64,000 nucleotides of DNA, from assembly GCF_039522935.1 (NCBI RefSeq), contig NZ_BAAAEI010000008.1:62001-126000 (forward strand), read 5' to 3'. Shown here in pieces: positions 8,451-17,199 of the stretch. This DNA is from Bowmanella denitrificans (GTDB lineage: Bacteria; Pseudomonadota; Gammaproteobacteria; Enterobacterales; Alteromonadaceae). A model generated the notes under the pieces. The model worked only from the letters and a program-made list of their open reading frames with translations, had not been told where the DNA came from and ran no database searches. How positions within the stretch are numbered: the first letter of the stretch is position 1; every line of letters begins with the position of its first letter. Position numbers and translations under genes: made by a program.

Positions 8451-8477
8451 AAAGGCTGCCTCCCGGCAGCCTTTTTT
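8451..8477 (+). terminator. Intrinsic terminator after degQ
   Basis: GGCTGCC (8454-8460), a 4-nt loop, and GGCAGCC (8465-8471) are followed by six T. The stem extends with AAA/TTT pairs. This is a textbook Rho-independent terminator 20 nt after the degQ stop. Confidence 0.92.
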
Positions 8478-8583
8478 CTGTCATAACAGTATCTTGCTTA
8501 TTACTCAGTGCTGCGCCTTGATACTGTCATCCACTGCATGACAATGCTATCCTCTGGGCAGTTTTGAATCATCATCAGCGCCC

Positions 8584-9684
8584 GTGAAAAATTCAAGTTG
8601 GCTCGTTTTCTTGATTAAGTCCATATTGCTGGGCATTTTTGTTGCAGGCATTCTGCTGCTGGCTATGCCAGAGTTACGCAACAATGCAGGCCTAAGCTTC
8701 AACCTGTTTCAAAGTGCAGGAAGTAAGCCCCCGCCATTGAGTTTTGCCGAGGCCATAGGCAAAGCCGCGCCTGCCGTAGTAAATATTTACAGCACCAGCT
8801 ACGACACCAGGCCACTGTATTATCGCCGCCAGCCTATTGAACGCACCAGTTTGGGCTCAGGTGTGATTATGACGTTTAACGGCCATATCCTGACCTGCTA
8901 CCACGTAATTAAAGATGCTGAACGCATTAATGTGATGTTACAGGATGGCCGTATACTTGAAGCCTCCTTAGTGGGACAGGACCCCCACACAGATTTGGCA
9001 GTACTGAAAGTAACAGACGAAAATCTGCCGGTTATCCCCCAGAGCGAACAGTACAACACCCGGGTTGGTGACTTGGTATTAGCTATTGGTAATCCCTACA
9101 ACCTTGGTCAAACCATTACCCAGGGCATTATCAGCGCCACTGGCCGTGGTGGACTGAGTAACTATGTCAGTAACGCCAACTACGCCGATTTTATCCAGAT
9201 GGATGCGGTACTGAATGAAGGCAACTCCGGTGGCGCACTGGTGGACAGCAACGGCACATTAGTGGGCATCAATAATGCCAATTTCAAAACCCTGGATCGC
9301 AACCGCCGCATAAAGGATGTGGCCGGCATATTCTTTGCTGTGCCTTATGCACTGGCCAAACGGGTTATGGACGATATTATTGCCCATGGCCGGGTGATCA
9401 GAGGCTATCTGGGCATTAGCGGTGCGGAAATTATCAGTGACGCCGGCATTCTGGTCACCGGTGTGGACCCTTTAGGTCCGGCGGCGCGCTACGGTATCCG
9501 TACTGGCGACATTCTGGTAAAAATTGACGGCAAGCCCATCGAAAGTACCTTTAAAACCCTGGATCAGGTTGCAGAAACCGCCCCTGGCTCCGAGTTAACC
9601 TTTGAACTTCTGCGAGAGGACGAAGACAAAAAGCGCACCACCGTCAGCGTTACCGTGAAAGTATCTGAATTAACCAGTAGTTAG
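8584..9684 (+). CDS. degS: DegS, membrane-anchored site-1 protease of the sigma-E response
   Basis: An HtrA-family protease of 366 residues with an N-terminal anchor (about residues 6-28, VFLIKSILLGIFVAGILLLAMP) in place of a cleaved signal peptide. The triad is His107 (CYHVIK), Asp137 (HTDLAV) and Ser215 (GNSGGALV), followed by one PDZ domain. In E. coli the PDZ domain senses outer-membrane protein C-termini, and the protease then cuts RseA to release sigma-E. The start is a GTG at 8584 with a poor ribosome site; its length and anchor agree with homologues such as the E. coli protein of 355 residues. An inverted-repeat terminator follows the stop. Confidence 0.93.
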   Translation: MKNSSWLVFLIKSILLGIFVAGILLLAMPELRNNAGLSFNLFQSAGSKPPPLSFAEAIGKAAPAVVNIYSTSYDTRPLYYRRQPIERTSLGSGVIMTFNGHILTCYHVIKDAERINVMLQDGRILEASLVGQDPHTDLAVLKVTDENLPVIPQSEQYNTRVGDLVLAIGNPYNLGQTITQGIISATGRGGLSNYVSNANYADFIQMDAVLNEGNSGGALVDSNGTLVGINNANFKTLDRNRRIKDVAGIFFAVPYALAKRVMDDIIAHGRVIRGYLGISGAEIISDAGILVTGVDPLGPAARYGIRTGDILVKIDGKPIESTFKTLDQVAETAPGSELTFELLREDEDKKRTTVSVTVKVSELTSS

Positions 9685-9693
9685 ACCCAAACA

Positions 9694-9717
9694 AAAAAGG
9701 CCGCAATGCGGCCTTTC
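9694..9717. terminator. Bidirectional terminator between degS and murA
   Basis: AAAGGCCGC (9696-9704), a 3-nt loop and GCGGCCTTT (9708-9716) form a 9-bp stem. The minus strand is followed by a T-run and the plus strand by TTTCT, so it serves both convergent genes. Confidence 0.85.
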
Positions 9718-9735
9718 TAGTCAGGTTATGTGGGG

Positions 9736-10992
9736 TCACTTAACCCGTTCAATTTTAGCGCCCACACCACCCAGCTTAACTTCAATTTTCTCGTAACCAC
9801 GATCCAAATGATAAATCCGGTCAACCAGAGTTTCGCCCTTGGCCACCAGGCCGGCAATCACCAGGCTGGCAGAAGCACGTAGATCGGTGGCCATCACCTG
9901 CGCCCCCTTGAGTTTTGAACCACCGCGACACACTGCGCTGTTGGCTTCCAAATCAATCTTAGCGCCCATGCGTTGCAGTTCAGGAACATGCATAAAGCGG
10001 TTTTCAAAAATAGTCTCAGTTACCACGCCAGTGCCACTGGCGACACAGTTAAGCGCCACAAACTGAGCCTGCATGTCGGTAGGAAACCCAGGATGCGGAG
10101 CGGTTTTTATATTAACGCTCTTAGGTGACTTGCCTTGCATATCCAGTTCAATCCAATCATCACCTACAGTGATAGTGGCGCCGGCTTCCTTTAATTTACT
10201 CAGTACGGCTTCCAGGGTATCTGGCGCAGCCTGTTCACAACGAATCTGTCCACCAGTTGCTGCCGCAGCAACCAAGAAGGTGCCTGTCTCGATGCGGTCC
10301 GGTAATACCCTATGATGGCAACCATTGAGTGACGCCACGCCCTGGATTTGGATTTTATCGGTTCCTGCACCGCTGACATTGGCCCCCATACTGTTCAGGC
10401 AGTTAGCCAGGTCAACAATTTCAGGTTCACGTGCGGCGTTTTCCAGAATAGTGGTGCCTTCGGCAAGCACGGCCGCCATCATCAGATTCTCTGTTGCGCC
10501 GACACTGACCATATCCATAAAAATGTTAGCGCCTTGCAGACGACCTTCCACCTCAGCGGTTATGTATCCGGCATCCACTTCAATTTTGGCGCCCATTTGC
10601 TCAAGGCCGCTAAGATGCAGATTCACCGGCCTGGCGCCAATGGCACATCCACCGGGTAAGGACACCTGCGCCCGTCCAAATTTTGCCAATAGCGGCCCCA
10701 GCACCAAAATCGAAGCGCGCATGGTTTTAACCAGTTCATAAGGCGCAATAAGATTGGTAATTTCACTGGCATCAATGCTGACAGTGTCTTCTGTATGGCT
10801 TACCCTGGCACCTAATTGTTCCAACAAGGCCAGCGTCGTTTTGATATCACGTAGCGCAGGCACATTGGTAAAAATACAGGGCTGGTCAGTTAACAAGCCA
10901 GCCATCAACAGGGGTAAAGCGGCATTTTTCGCACCTGAAATGCGCACCGAACCGCTTAGCGGTCCATTTCCTTTGATTAGTAATTTATCCAC
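9736..10992 (-). CDS. murA: UDP-N-acetylglucosamine 1-carboxyvinyltransferase
   Basis: This enzyme of 418 residues adds enolpyruvate from PEP to UDP-GlcNAc, the first committed step of peptidoglycan synthesis, in the cytoplasm. It shows the N-terminal SGAKNAALPLL (Lys22/Asn23), the active-site loop with Cys116 (SLPGGCAIGARP), and the C-terminal DRGYEKIEVKL. The cysteine means it should be the fosfomycin-sensitive type. Length and start are normal for the family. It lies 3 nt after ibaG and is the last gene of the mlaFEDCB-ibaG-murA operon, as in E. coli. Confidence 0.97.
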   Translation of the reverse strand: MDKLLIKGNGPLSGSVRISGAKNAALPLLMAGLLTDQPCIFTNVPALRDIKTTLALLEQLGARVSHTEDTVSIDASEITNLIAPYELVKTMRASILVLGPLLAKFGRAQVSLPGGCAIGARPVNLHLSGLEQMGAKIEVDAGYITAEVEGRLQGANIFMDMVSVGATENLMMAAVLAEGTTILENAAREPEIVDLANCLNSMGANVSGAGTDKIQIQGVASLNGCHHRVLPDRIETGTFLVAAAATGGQIRCEQAAPDTLEAVLSKLKEAGATITVGDDWIELDMQGKSPKSVNIKTAPHPGFPTDMQAQFVALNCVASGTGVVTETIFENRFMHVPELQRMGAKIDLEANSAVCRGGSKLKGAQVMATDLRASASLVIAGLVAKGETLVDRIYHLDRGYEKIEVKLGGVGAKIERVK

Positions 10993-10995
10993 TAA

Positions 10996-11253
10996 TTACT
11001 CCGGCATAATAAATTTGCGTTCACGCTGCCACTCTTCGGGCGTAAAAGCTTTAATGGAAAGGGCGTGAACTGTGCCATCGGCAATCAGGGCAGAAAGGGG
11101 GCCGTAGACCATCTGTTGTTTCTTGACCCGGCTGACGCCGTCAAACACAGTGGATACCGCAATTACCTGGAAATGGGAGCCTTCTCCCTTTACATACAAT
11201 TCACTCAGTTCCAGGGCATCTCTGAGTAATTGTTCGATTTGATTGATTGGCAT
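10996..11253 (-). CDS. ibaG: IbaG, BolA-family protein
   Basis: A small BolA-like protein of 85 residues (formerly YrbA), linked in E. coli to acid tolerance and to partnership with monothiol glutaredoxin Grx4. It shows the family features: an N-terminal helix (IEQLLRDALEL), the central GSHFQVIAVSTVFDGVSRVKKQQ and the C-terminal HALSIKAFTPEEW with the conserved HALSIK block. It sits between mlaB and murA with very short spacers, matching the widespread gammaproteobacterial order. Confidence 0.92.
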   Translation of the reverse strand: MPINQIEQLLRDALELSELYVKGEGSHFQVIAVSTVFDGVSRVKKQQMVYGPLSALIADGTVHALSIKAFTPEEWQRERKFIMPE

Positions 11254-11285
11254 GACGAGAACTTCCAGCCTGTGACACAGGCTGG

Positions 11286-11585
11286 TTATTGTAACGGCAA
11301 AAGTGATTCCACGTCGCTGATTTTTGCTAACTTGCGTAAAGTAACTGGCAAGTTATGCAACTGCACCTCGACTTTCTGTTTATGTGCCTCTCCCACCAGT
11401 TGCACCAACCAGGCCAGGCCAGCCATGTCTGACTGCTGAATCCCGGCCAAATCCAGCACCAGACTGTTATGTTTCCATAGCTGCTGACACGCAGATGCCA
11501 GGCCCATCACATGGTCACGGGTGAGACTGCCGCTCAAATCAAACTGACCCGGCTGTGATTGGGCCCTGAGGCTCAGCCCGCTCAT
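11286..11585 (-). CDS. mlaB: MlaB, STAS-domain subunit of the Mla lipid transporter
   Basis: A STAS-domain protein of 99 residues that binds the MlaF ATPase and stabilises the MlaFEDB complex. The STAS core is visible: SLVLDLAGIQQSDMAGLAWLVQL, where the IQQSDMAGL turn corresponds to the conserved Asp/Thr-Ser site. The start ATG overlaps the mlaC stop in an ATGA, indicating translational coupling. The sequence is less conserved than its neighbours, so the name relies partly on position. Confidence 0.88.
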   Translation of the reverse strand: MSGLSLRAQSQPGQFDLSGSLTRDHVMGLASACQQLWKHNSLVLDLAGIQQSDMAGLAWLVQLVGEAHKQKVEVQLHNLPVTLRKLAKISDVESLLPLQ

Positions 11586-12235
11586 GCGTTATCCTTGGCC
11601 ACTTTTTGCAGGTTAATCGGCTGAGCATTTTTCTCTTTCATCAGTTTAATCACCGCATCAATGCCATCCTGACGAATAATGCCTTCCAGTTCACTTTGCT
11701 TACTGGACAACATACTGATGCCTTCTGCCACCATGTCATAGGCTTTCCATTGCTCGGTGTTGTTACTCTTACGCACTTTAAAGGCCAGCTTGATGTCAGG
11801 TCTGCCAGGCTCTTTGATCAATGCCCGTACTGTTACCACCCGGTCTTCGTCCAGTTCACCACGGTTTGGCTCAAACTCCACCGTCTGGTTGTCATATTGT
11901 GCTAGTGCCAGTGCATAAGTTGTGACCAGATAATCACGAAACACTTGTACATACTCAGGAATGCGCTCACGAGGCACCGATTTAAAATGCTTACCTAAGA
12001 CTTTAAGGGCAGCAAACTTATAATCGATATAAGGCAACAGCTCCTGCTCCATAATCTGGCGCAGCAGTTCAGGGTTAGCCTGAATGTCCCCTCTTTCCCC
12101 TTTTATACGATCAAACGTCTTAGTCGCCACAGTAGACAACAATTGATAGGGATCATCCGACTCCTGGGCCACGACCTGACAGGATACTACCATTGCCGCA
12201 ACGGCGAACCAGGACAGTAGTTTCTTAACTAACAT
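11582..12235 (-). CDS. mlaC: MlaC, periplasmic phospholipid-binding shuttle
   Basis: This 217-residue soluble carrier moves phospholipids between the MlaA-porin complex in the outer membrane and MlaFEDB in the inner membrane. It has a Sec signal peptide (MLVKKLLSWFAVAAMVVSC...VVAQ) and the Tol_Tol_Ttg2 domain, including LLPYIDYKFAALKVLG and FRDYLVTTYALAL. ATG 12235 is chosen because GGAGAG lies just upstream; a GTG four codons earlier overlaps that site. The 3' end overlaps mlaB by 4 nt. Confidence 0.93.
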   Translation of the reverse strand: MLVKKLLSWFAVAAMVVSCQVVAQESDDPYQLLSTVATKTFDRIKGERGDIQANPELLRQIMEQELLPYIDYKFAALKVLGKHFKSVPRERIPEYVQVFRDYLVTTYALALAQYDNQTVEFEPNRGELDEDRVVTVRALIKEPGRPDIKLAFKVRKSNNTEQWKAYDMVAEGISMLSSKQSELEGIIRQDGIDAVIKLMKEKNAQPINLQKVAKDNA

Positions 12236-12267
12236 ATTTCTCTCCACGCAAACTAGAATTCTTGGCC

Positions 12268-12735
12268 TCAGTCATTATTGCGACTGAACAGGAACTGGCC
12301 GATCAAATCTTCAAGAACCAGAGCCGACTTAGTGTCTTCAATATACTGGCCCGGTTTCAGGACATCGTTCTCATCCAGCATAAAACCTGGCTGTAGCCCT
12401 ACATACTGCTCTCCAAGCAGCCCAGAAGTAAGAATAGACACTGAACTGGTCTGCGGAAACTTGTCGAATTCCTTACCTATGATCAATGTCACAACAGGAG
12501 TAAAATCATCATCATCCAGGCTGATATTACCTACCCTGCCAATGACCACCCCACCGACTTTTACCGGTGAGCGCACTTTCAACCCACCGATATTGTCAAA
12601 CTTGGCCTTGAGTATATAGGTTTCACCATTGCCACTCAGGCCTCGGTCCGCCACTTTCAGGGCCAGCATGATGAGCGCAGCGGCAGCCAATGCCACAAAC
12701 AACCCAACAAGTACTTCAATCTTTCTCGAATTCAT
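12268..12735 (-). CDS. mlaD: MlaD, MCE-domain subunit of the Mla transporter
   Basis: A 155-residue protein with one N-terminal transmembrane helix (EVLVGLFVALAAAALIMLALKV) and one MCE domain facing the periplasm. The domain contains the conserved KFDNIGGLKVRSPVKVGGVVIGRV block and GLLGEQYVGLQPG. MlaD forms the hexameric ring through which lipids pass. The ATG at 12735 follows AGGGGG, and the longer frame starting with a TTG would overlap mlaE. It sits between mlaE and mlaC in the standard order. Confidence 0.94.
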   Translation of the reverse strand: MNSRKIEVLVGLFVALAAAALIMLALKVADRGLSGNGETYILKAKFDNIGGLKVRSPVKVGGVVIGRVGNISLDDDDFTPVVTLIIGKEFDKFPQTSSVSILTSGLLGEQYVGLQPGFMLDENDVLKPGQYIEDTKSALVLEDLIGQFLFSRNND

Positions 12736-12748
12736 TGCCAACCCCCTG

Positions 12749-13525
12749 TCAATGCGTACCAAACATTAATGCTGTCAAAACAAAATCCAATCCCAGTACC
12801 GCCAGTGATGAATACACCACTGTCTGGGTGGTCGCCTGGCTAATGCCTTCGGACGTAGGCACAGAGTCATAACCTCTAAACACTGCTATCCAGGTCACCA
12901 CAAAGGCAAACACCAGGCTCTTTATCACGCCATTCATAATATCTTCGTCAAATTCTACCGCCGCCTGCATCACTGACCAGTAACTACCGGAATCCACCCC
13001 TAACCAGTCAACACCCACGACCTGGCCCCCCAGTATCCCCACGGCACTGAAGATAATGGCCAACATGGGCATAGAAATCACACCCGCCCACAATCTGGGC
13101 GCGATAATGCGTCTGAGCGGATCTACCGCCATCATTTCCAGGCTGCTTAGTTGTTCGGTGGCTTTCATTAAGCCAATTTCAGCGGTCAGGGCGGATCCGG
13201 CCCGCCCAGCGAATAGCAACGCCGTTACCACGGGCCCCAACTCGCGCAACAATGACAACGCCACCATCGGCCCCAGGCTTTCCTCTGCACCGTAATCTAC
13301 CAACACGGTATACGCCTGCAGTGCCAGTACCATACCGATAAAGGCGCCAGACACGATAATGATCAGCAGCGACTGCACACCAACTACATACATTTGCCTG
13401 ATAGTCAGTGGGATATTTTTAAGCTGCGGCCTGGCAACCAGCGCGCCCACTAACAAATAAGCTGCCCGACCTAACCCTGCTAAGCCCTGCAAAGTAGACC
13501 TGCCAAGGCGTGCAAACCATTCCAT
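12749..13525 (-). CDS. mlaE: MlaE, permease of the Mla lipid transporter
   Basis: A 258-residue DUF140 permease and the membrane core of MlaFEDB. Several hydrophobic segments and the typical motifs QMYVVGVQSLLIII, GAFIGMVLALQ and GRAGSALTAEIGLMKATEQ are present. The start ATG at 13525 overlaps the mlaF stop by one base (TGATG). An in-frame TTG lies immediately before it. Confidence 0.95.
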   Translation of the reverse strand: MEWFARLGRSTLQGLAGLGRAAYLLVGALVARPQLKNIPLTIRQMYVVGVQSLLIIIVSGAFIGMVLALQAYTVLVDYGAEESLGPMVALSLLRELGPVVTALLFAGRAGSALTAEIGLMKATEQLSSLEMMAVDPLRRIIAPRLWAGVISMPMLAIIFSAVGILGGQVVGVDWLGVDSGSYWSVMQAAVEFDEDIMNGVIKSLVFAFVVTWIAVFRGYDSVPTSEGISQATTQTVVYSSLAVLGLDFVLTALMFGTH

Positions 13526-14334
13526 CAATAATTCTCCAACAACTGCTGCGCAATGTTCTCGGCAGGATAATGAAAAGGCACGGGTCCATCGGCACGTCCA
13601 AGCAGGAACTGCTGAACCAGAGGTGACTGATGGGAACGGATTTGTTCTGGCGTACCTTCACCAATAATCTGTTTGTCCGCCAGAATGTAGACATAGTCAG
13701 CAATAGACATCACTTCCGTGACATCATGAGTAACCACCACGCTCGTCAGACTCAGGGCGTCATTCAGTTCTTTAATTAACTTCACCAACACGCCCATAGA
13801 AATAGGATCCTGACCAGCGAATGGCTCGTCATACATAATCAGTTCAGGGTCTAAAGCAATAGCCCTGGCCAGTGCAGCACGCCTCGCCATGCCGCCGGAA
13901 AGCTCGCTGGGCATCATTGCGGCGGCACCGCGTAACCCAACTGCCTGCAATTTCATCAGTACCAGTAAACGAATTAATTGTTCAGAAAGGTTTGTATGCT
14001 CACGAAGTGGGTAGGCAACATTGTCAAACACTGAGATATCAGTAAACAGGGCACCACTTTGAAACAACATGCTCATTTGTCGGCGTACCTCAAACAAGCG
14101 TTTACGTCCCATACCGGGAATCGATTCACCTTTAAAGCGAATATCACCGCTATCCGGACGCAGCTGACCACCAATTAGCTTAAGCAGTGTGGTTTTACCT
14201 ATACCGCTGGGGCCCATAATGGCGGTGGTTTTACCCTTTCTCAGACGAAGGGAAATATCCTGGTAAATCAACCGATCACCGCGGGAGAACGTCAGGTTAT
14301 CTACACTTACCAAGTCTTCCATTTCCACATCCAT
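13525..14334 (-). CDS. mlaF: MlaF, ATPase of the Mla lipid transporter
   Basis: An ABC ATPase of 269 residues that powers lipid transport by MlaFEDB. It has Walker A GPSGIGKTT (about residues 42-50), the ABC signature LSGGMARR, Walker B ELIMYDEPFAGQDP and a switch His in VVVTHDVTEVM. It is the first gene of mlaFEDCB-ibaG-murA. Two in-frame start ATGs (14334 and 14322) are possible, and the second has a better-spaced GGATGTGGA upstream. The leader contains a bulged inverted repeat at about 14341-14377 that could affect expression. Confidence 0.95.
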   Translation of the reverse strand: MDVEMEDLVSVDNLTFSRGDRLIYQDISLRLRKGKTTAIMGPSGIGKTTLLKLIGGQLRPDSGDIRFKGESIPGMGRKRLFEVRRQMSMLFQSGALFTDISVFDNVAYPLREHTNLSEQLIRLLVLMKLQAVGLRGAAAMMPSELSGGMARRAALARAIALDPELIMYDEPFAGQDPISMGVLVKLIKELNDALSLTSVVVTHDVTEVMSIADYVYILADKQIIGEGTPEQIRSHQSPLVQQFLLGRADGPVPFHYPAENIAQQLLENY

Positions 14335-14583
14335 CTAACAAAATACCACTCTTGGGCGCACCAGAGTGGGGGTATTGTAATGTTTTTCAAGAAACTGCAA
14401 CAAAGTTAAAAAGTAATAAGTTGTGTTCTAAATGTTCGAATTTTGTCTGACCAGGCCTGGTTAACCCCTATCTGGCCTGGATCTGTCGAATTGTAAACGG
14501 TACAGTTTACTTTCGCAAATCCATGATGCGCACTGATAGGCAAAAGGCTTGGATTTTGCGACAATCGCCACAAGGTCAACGAT

Positions 14584-15561
14584 ATGGACATCTTTCAGCA
14601 GCTAGTGATTACAGAATCCCTGATTTTCCTGGCCGGTCTGGCAGTATTAAGTTGGAGTGCCGATGGATTCATCCGCGGTGCTTCTGCGCTGGCGGGAAAT
14701 TTTGGACTGCCCCCCATGCTCATTGGTCTGACTATTGTAGCCATGGGGTCATCTGCGCCGGAGATTATGGTCAGTGCAAGTGCCTCACTAGCGGGCAACA
14801 GCAATACCGCAGTTGGTAACGCCATCGGCTCAAATATTGCAAATATCGGCCTGGTGTTAGGCATCACGGCCCTGTTCAGGCCGCTGCTGGTATCCTCTGG
14901 CACGTTGTGGCGGGAATTACCCATAGTACTGGCGGTGTCTTTACTGGCCACCTATTTATTGTGGGACGGCCGTCTGGGCTACCGTGAAGGGTTGCTGTTG
15001 TTATTATTATTTTTCCTGGTGATTGGCCTGCTTGCCTGGCTATCACTACGCAGCGACAAACAGGATCCTCTTAATCAGGAAATAGCCGGGGAAATATCCA
15101 AAATGGCTTCCGCTAAAGCCGTGTTGTGGATATTGGCTGGTTTGCTTTTATTACCACTCAGCGCCCATGTGATGGTGGCTTCGGCAGCTGATATTGCCCG
15201 GCATTTTGGCATTAGTGACTTGGTGATTGGCCTGACCGTCATCGCAATCGGTACTAGTTTACCTGAGCTGGCCGCCAGCATAGCAGGCGTCATGAAAGGT
15301 GAAGACGATCTGGCTTTGGGCAATATATTAGGCTCCAATATTTTTAATATTTTGGCAGTACTGTCCATGCCGGGGCTGTTGGCTCCGGGAGCCATAGATT
15401 CCCTGGCGGTACAACGGGATTTGCCAGCCATGCTGGCTTTGACCATGCTGTTGGTATTTTTTTGCATCGCTATTCGCGGACGGCGGCAGATACAGCGTTG
15501 GCAAGGCGGACTGTTATTGGCTTGCTACCTGGCTTACCAGGCCAGTTTGTTTCAACATTAA
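14584..15561 (+). CDS. yrbG: YrbG-type calcium/sodium antiporter
   Basis: A 325-residue CaCA-superfamily exchanger with about ten transmembrane helices. Two inverted repeats of the alpha motif are visible: GLTIVAMGSSAPEIMVSASAS near residue 50 and GLTVIAIGTSLPELAASIAG near residue 220, with the GS(N)I-type continuations GNAIGSNIANIGLVLG and GNILGSNIFNILAV. It exchanges Na+ and Ca2+ across the inner membrane. It is the first gene of the lpt-rpoN block, 17 bp upstream of kdsC. In E. coli, kdsD lies between these two, so the gap is a local gene loss or relocation. Confidence 0.92.
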   Translation: MDIFQQLVITESLIFLAGLAVLSWSADGFIRGASALAGNFGLPPMLIGLTIVAMGSSAPEIMVSASASLAGNSNTAVGNAIGSNIANIGLVLGITALFRPLLVSSGTLWRELPIVLAVSLLATYLLWDGRLGYREGLLLLLLFFLVIGLLAWLSLRSDKQDPLNQEIAGEISKMASAKAVLWILAGLLLLPLSAHVMVASAADIARHFGISDLVIGLTVIAIGTSLPELAASIAGVMKGEDDLALGNILGSNIFNILAVLSMPGLLAPGAIDSLAVQRDLPAMLALTMLLVFFCIAIRGRRQIQRWQGGLLLACYLAYQASLFQH

Positions 15562-15578
15562 CCGGAATTAGAGGCCAC

Positions 15579-16133
15579 ATGAGCCATACCCAGACCCCCT
15601 ACGGCACGTTAGACACTTCTATCTTTAAGCGCTTTGCCAATATCCGCTTGTTAGCCTGTGACGTGGACGGTATTTTTTCCGACGGCCGAATCTATCTGGG
15701 AAATGATGGTGCAGAATTAAAAGCCTTTCACACCCGCGACGGTTACGGCGTCAAAGCGCTGATGAAAATAGGGGTAGAAGTGGCTGTCATCACTGGACGC
15801 AAATCTCAAATAGTGGAAGACAGGATGCGCGCACTAGGCCTGCGCTATATCATCCAGGGGCAGGAAGATAAACAACAGGCCTTGCAGGACATAGCTGGGC
15901 AGATGAAACTCAATACAGAGCAGATAGCTGCCATGGGTGATGATATGCCCGATCTGGGCATGTTCAGACAAGCAGGTATCAAGATTTCGGTACCCGATGG
16001 TCATCCAGTGGTGATACAACAGGCCGATTTTATTACCCGTTGCCAAGGTGGATTTGGTGCCGTCAGAGAGGTTTGCGATATGATATTGCAAGCCAATCAT
16101 CAACTAACCCAAATACACGGCATTAGCCTATGA
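15579..16133 (+). CDS. kdsC: KDO-8-phosphate phosphatase
   Basis: A HAD-superfamily C0-type phosphatase of 184 residues that makes free KDO for lipopolysaccharide. Motif I is ACDVDGIFSDG with Asp28 and Asp30, followed by FHTRDGYGVKAL and VITGRKS, then MGDDMPDLGMF as motif IV. ATG 15579 is preceded by TAGAGG, and the in-frame extension upstream overlaps yrbG and is rejected. The stop overlaps lptC in an ATGA. Its upstream partner kdsD is missing from this position. Confidence 0.95.
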   Translation: MSHTQTPYGTLDTSIFKRFANIRLLACDVDGIFSDGRIYLGNDGAELKAFHTRDGYGVKALMKIGVEVAVITGRKSQIVEDRMRALGLRYIIQGQEDKQQALQDIAGQMKLNTEQIAAMGDDMPDLGMFRQAGIKISVPDGHPVVIQQADFITRCQGGFGAVREVCDMILQANHQLTQIHGISL

Positions 16134-16687
16134 ATCGCCTGACCTTAAGTATTCTGCTGCTGTTTGTGCTGATACTGGCTACCAACTACAACTGGTGGCT
16201 GGACAGTGAACAGCCACAAACCAGCAAGCAAGGTGAAGAAGTCTGGCAGCCAAATTACCTGGCCCGCAATATGCAAACCAGTTTGTATAATGACGATGGT
16301 GTTCTGACTCATAGTATCCACGCTAAGGTAATGGAGCATTACGACATGCTGGGTTTTACCCTGTTCCAGCAACCTCAATACAGTATCTTTGTTGACACGA
16401 ACGAGCCCCCTTGGGAAATTACCGCCGACGAGGGCACACTATACGAAGACAACCGCATTCAGTTGGAAACCAATGTAGAGATACGCAGTCTTAGCAACGA
16501 AGGATTGCTGCAAACCATCAGCACCAGCTTTATCGAGATAGACCTGAACAGCAAAACCATGCATTCTGACCAGCCTGTTACCATCAGCGGTGTCAATTAT
16601 GTCATCAGAGGCAATGGTTTTAGCGCAGATTTGAACACCAAACAATTTGAACTACTGGATCACGTAGAGACCATCTATGGTAAATAA
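16130..16687 (+). CDS. lptC: LptC, inner-membrane LPS export protein
   Basis: A 185-residue bitopic protein with one N-terminal transmembrane helix (TLSILLLFVLILATNYNWW) and a periplasmic beta-jellyroll domain. It takes LPS from LptBFG and hands it to LptA. Family hallmarks include the MQTSLYNDDGVLTHSIHA segment and WEITADEGTLY. It overlaps kdsC (ATGA) and lptA (11 nt), so translation is coupled. Confidence 0.93.
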   Translation: MNRLTLSILLLFVLILATNYNWWLDSEQPQTSKQGEEVWQPNYLARNMQTSLYNDDGVLTHSIHAKVMEHYDMLGFTLFQQPQYSIFVDTNEPPWEITADEGTLYEDNRIQLETNVEIRSLSNEGLLQTISTSFIEIDLNSKTMHSDQPVTISGVNYVIRGNGFSADLNTKQFELLDHVETIYGK

Positions 16688-17195
16688 AATTAAACTGCAT
16701 GTGCTGACGGCGGCCGTTCTTCTGAGTGCTTCCGCTGCAGCAATCAATAAGGATTTTAACGAACCTATTAAGGTGGCCTCCAAATACCAGTCCGGTGACG
16801 GTATCAATAAAGTGTCCATTTTTCGCGAAAATGTGAAAATCACCCAAGGCACCCTGAGTATTGATGCCGATGAAGTGGAAGTGAATGCCGAACAAGGTAA
16901 AGGACGGGAAATTTTTATTGCCAAAGGCGAACCGGCCGAGTACCAACAAACCATGGCCGACGGCAGTCGTATTCGGGCGTTGGCCAATCATATCGAATAT
17001 CAGGTGGATAAACGAACTCTGACCTTAAAGGGAAATGCTGAGCTACATCAAAACAGCAGCAGTGTTAGCGGTGATAACATTGAGTTCAATATGGAGAAGG
17101 AACAGTTAGTCGCACAAGGCTCGGACGACGGTGATGGCCGGGTAGAAACAATTTTCCAGCCAGAGCCCAAGAAGAAACCGGTCCAGGAGAAGTAA
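16677..17195 (+). CDS. lptA: LptA, periplasmic LPS bridge protein
   Basis: A 172-residue OstA-like beta-jellyroll protein that polymerises across the periplasm to carry LPS from LptC to LptD. It has a signal peptide ending in SASAAA and the repeated beta signatures GTLSIDADEVEVN and YQVDKRTLTLKGNAELHQNSSSVSGDNIEFN. The C-terminus is a Lys/Pro-rich tail, as in relatives. The ATG lies inside the end of lptC. lptB follows 4 nt downstream. Confidence 0.94.
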   Translation: MVNKIKLHVLTAAVLLSASAAAINKDFNEPIKVASKYQSGDGINKVSIFRENVKITQGTLSIDADEVEVNAEQGKGREIFIAKGEPAEYQQTMADGSRIRALANHIEYQVDKRTLTLKGNAELHQNSSSVSGDNIEFNMEKEQLVAQGSDDGDGRVETIFQPEPKKKPVQEK

Positions 17196-17199
17196 ATTC

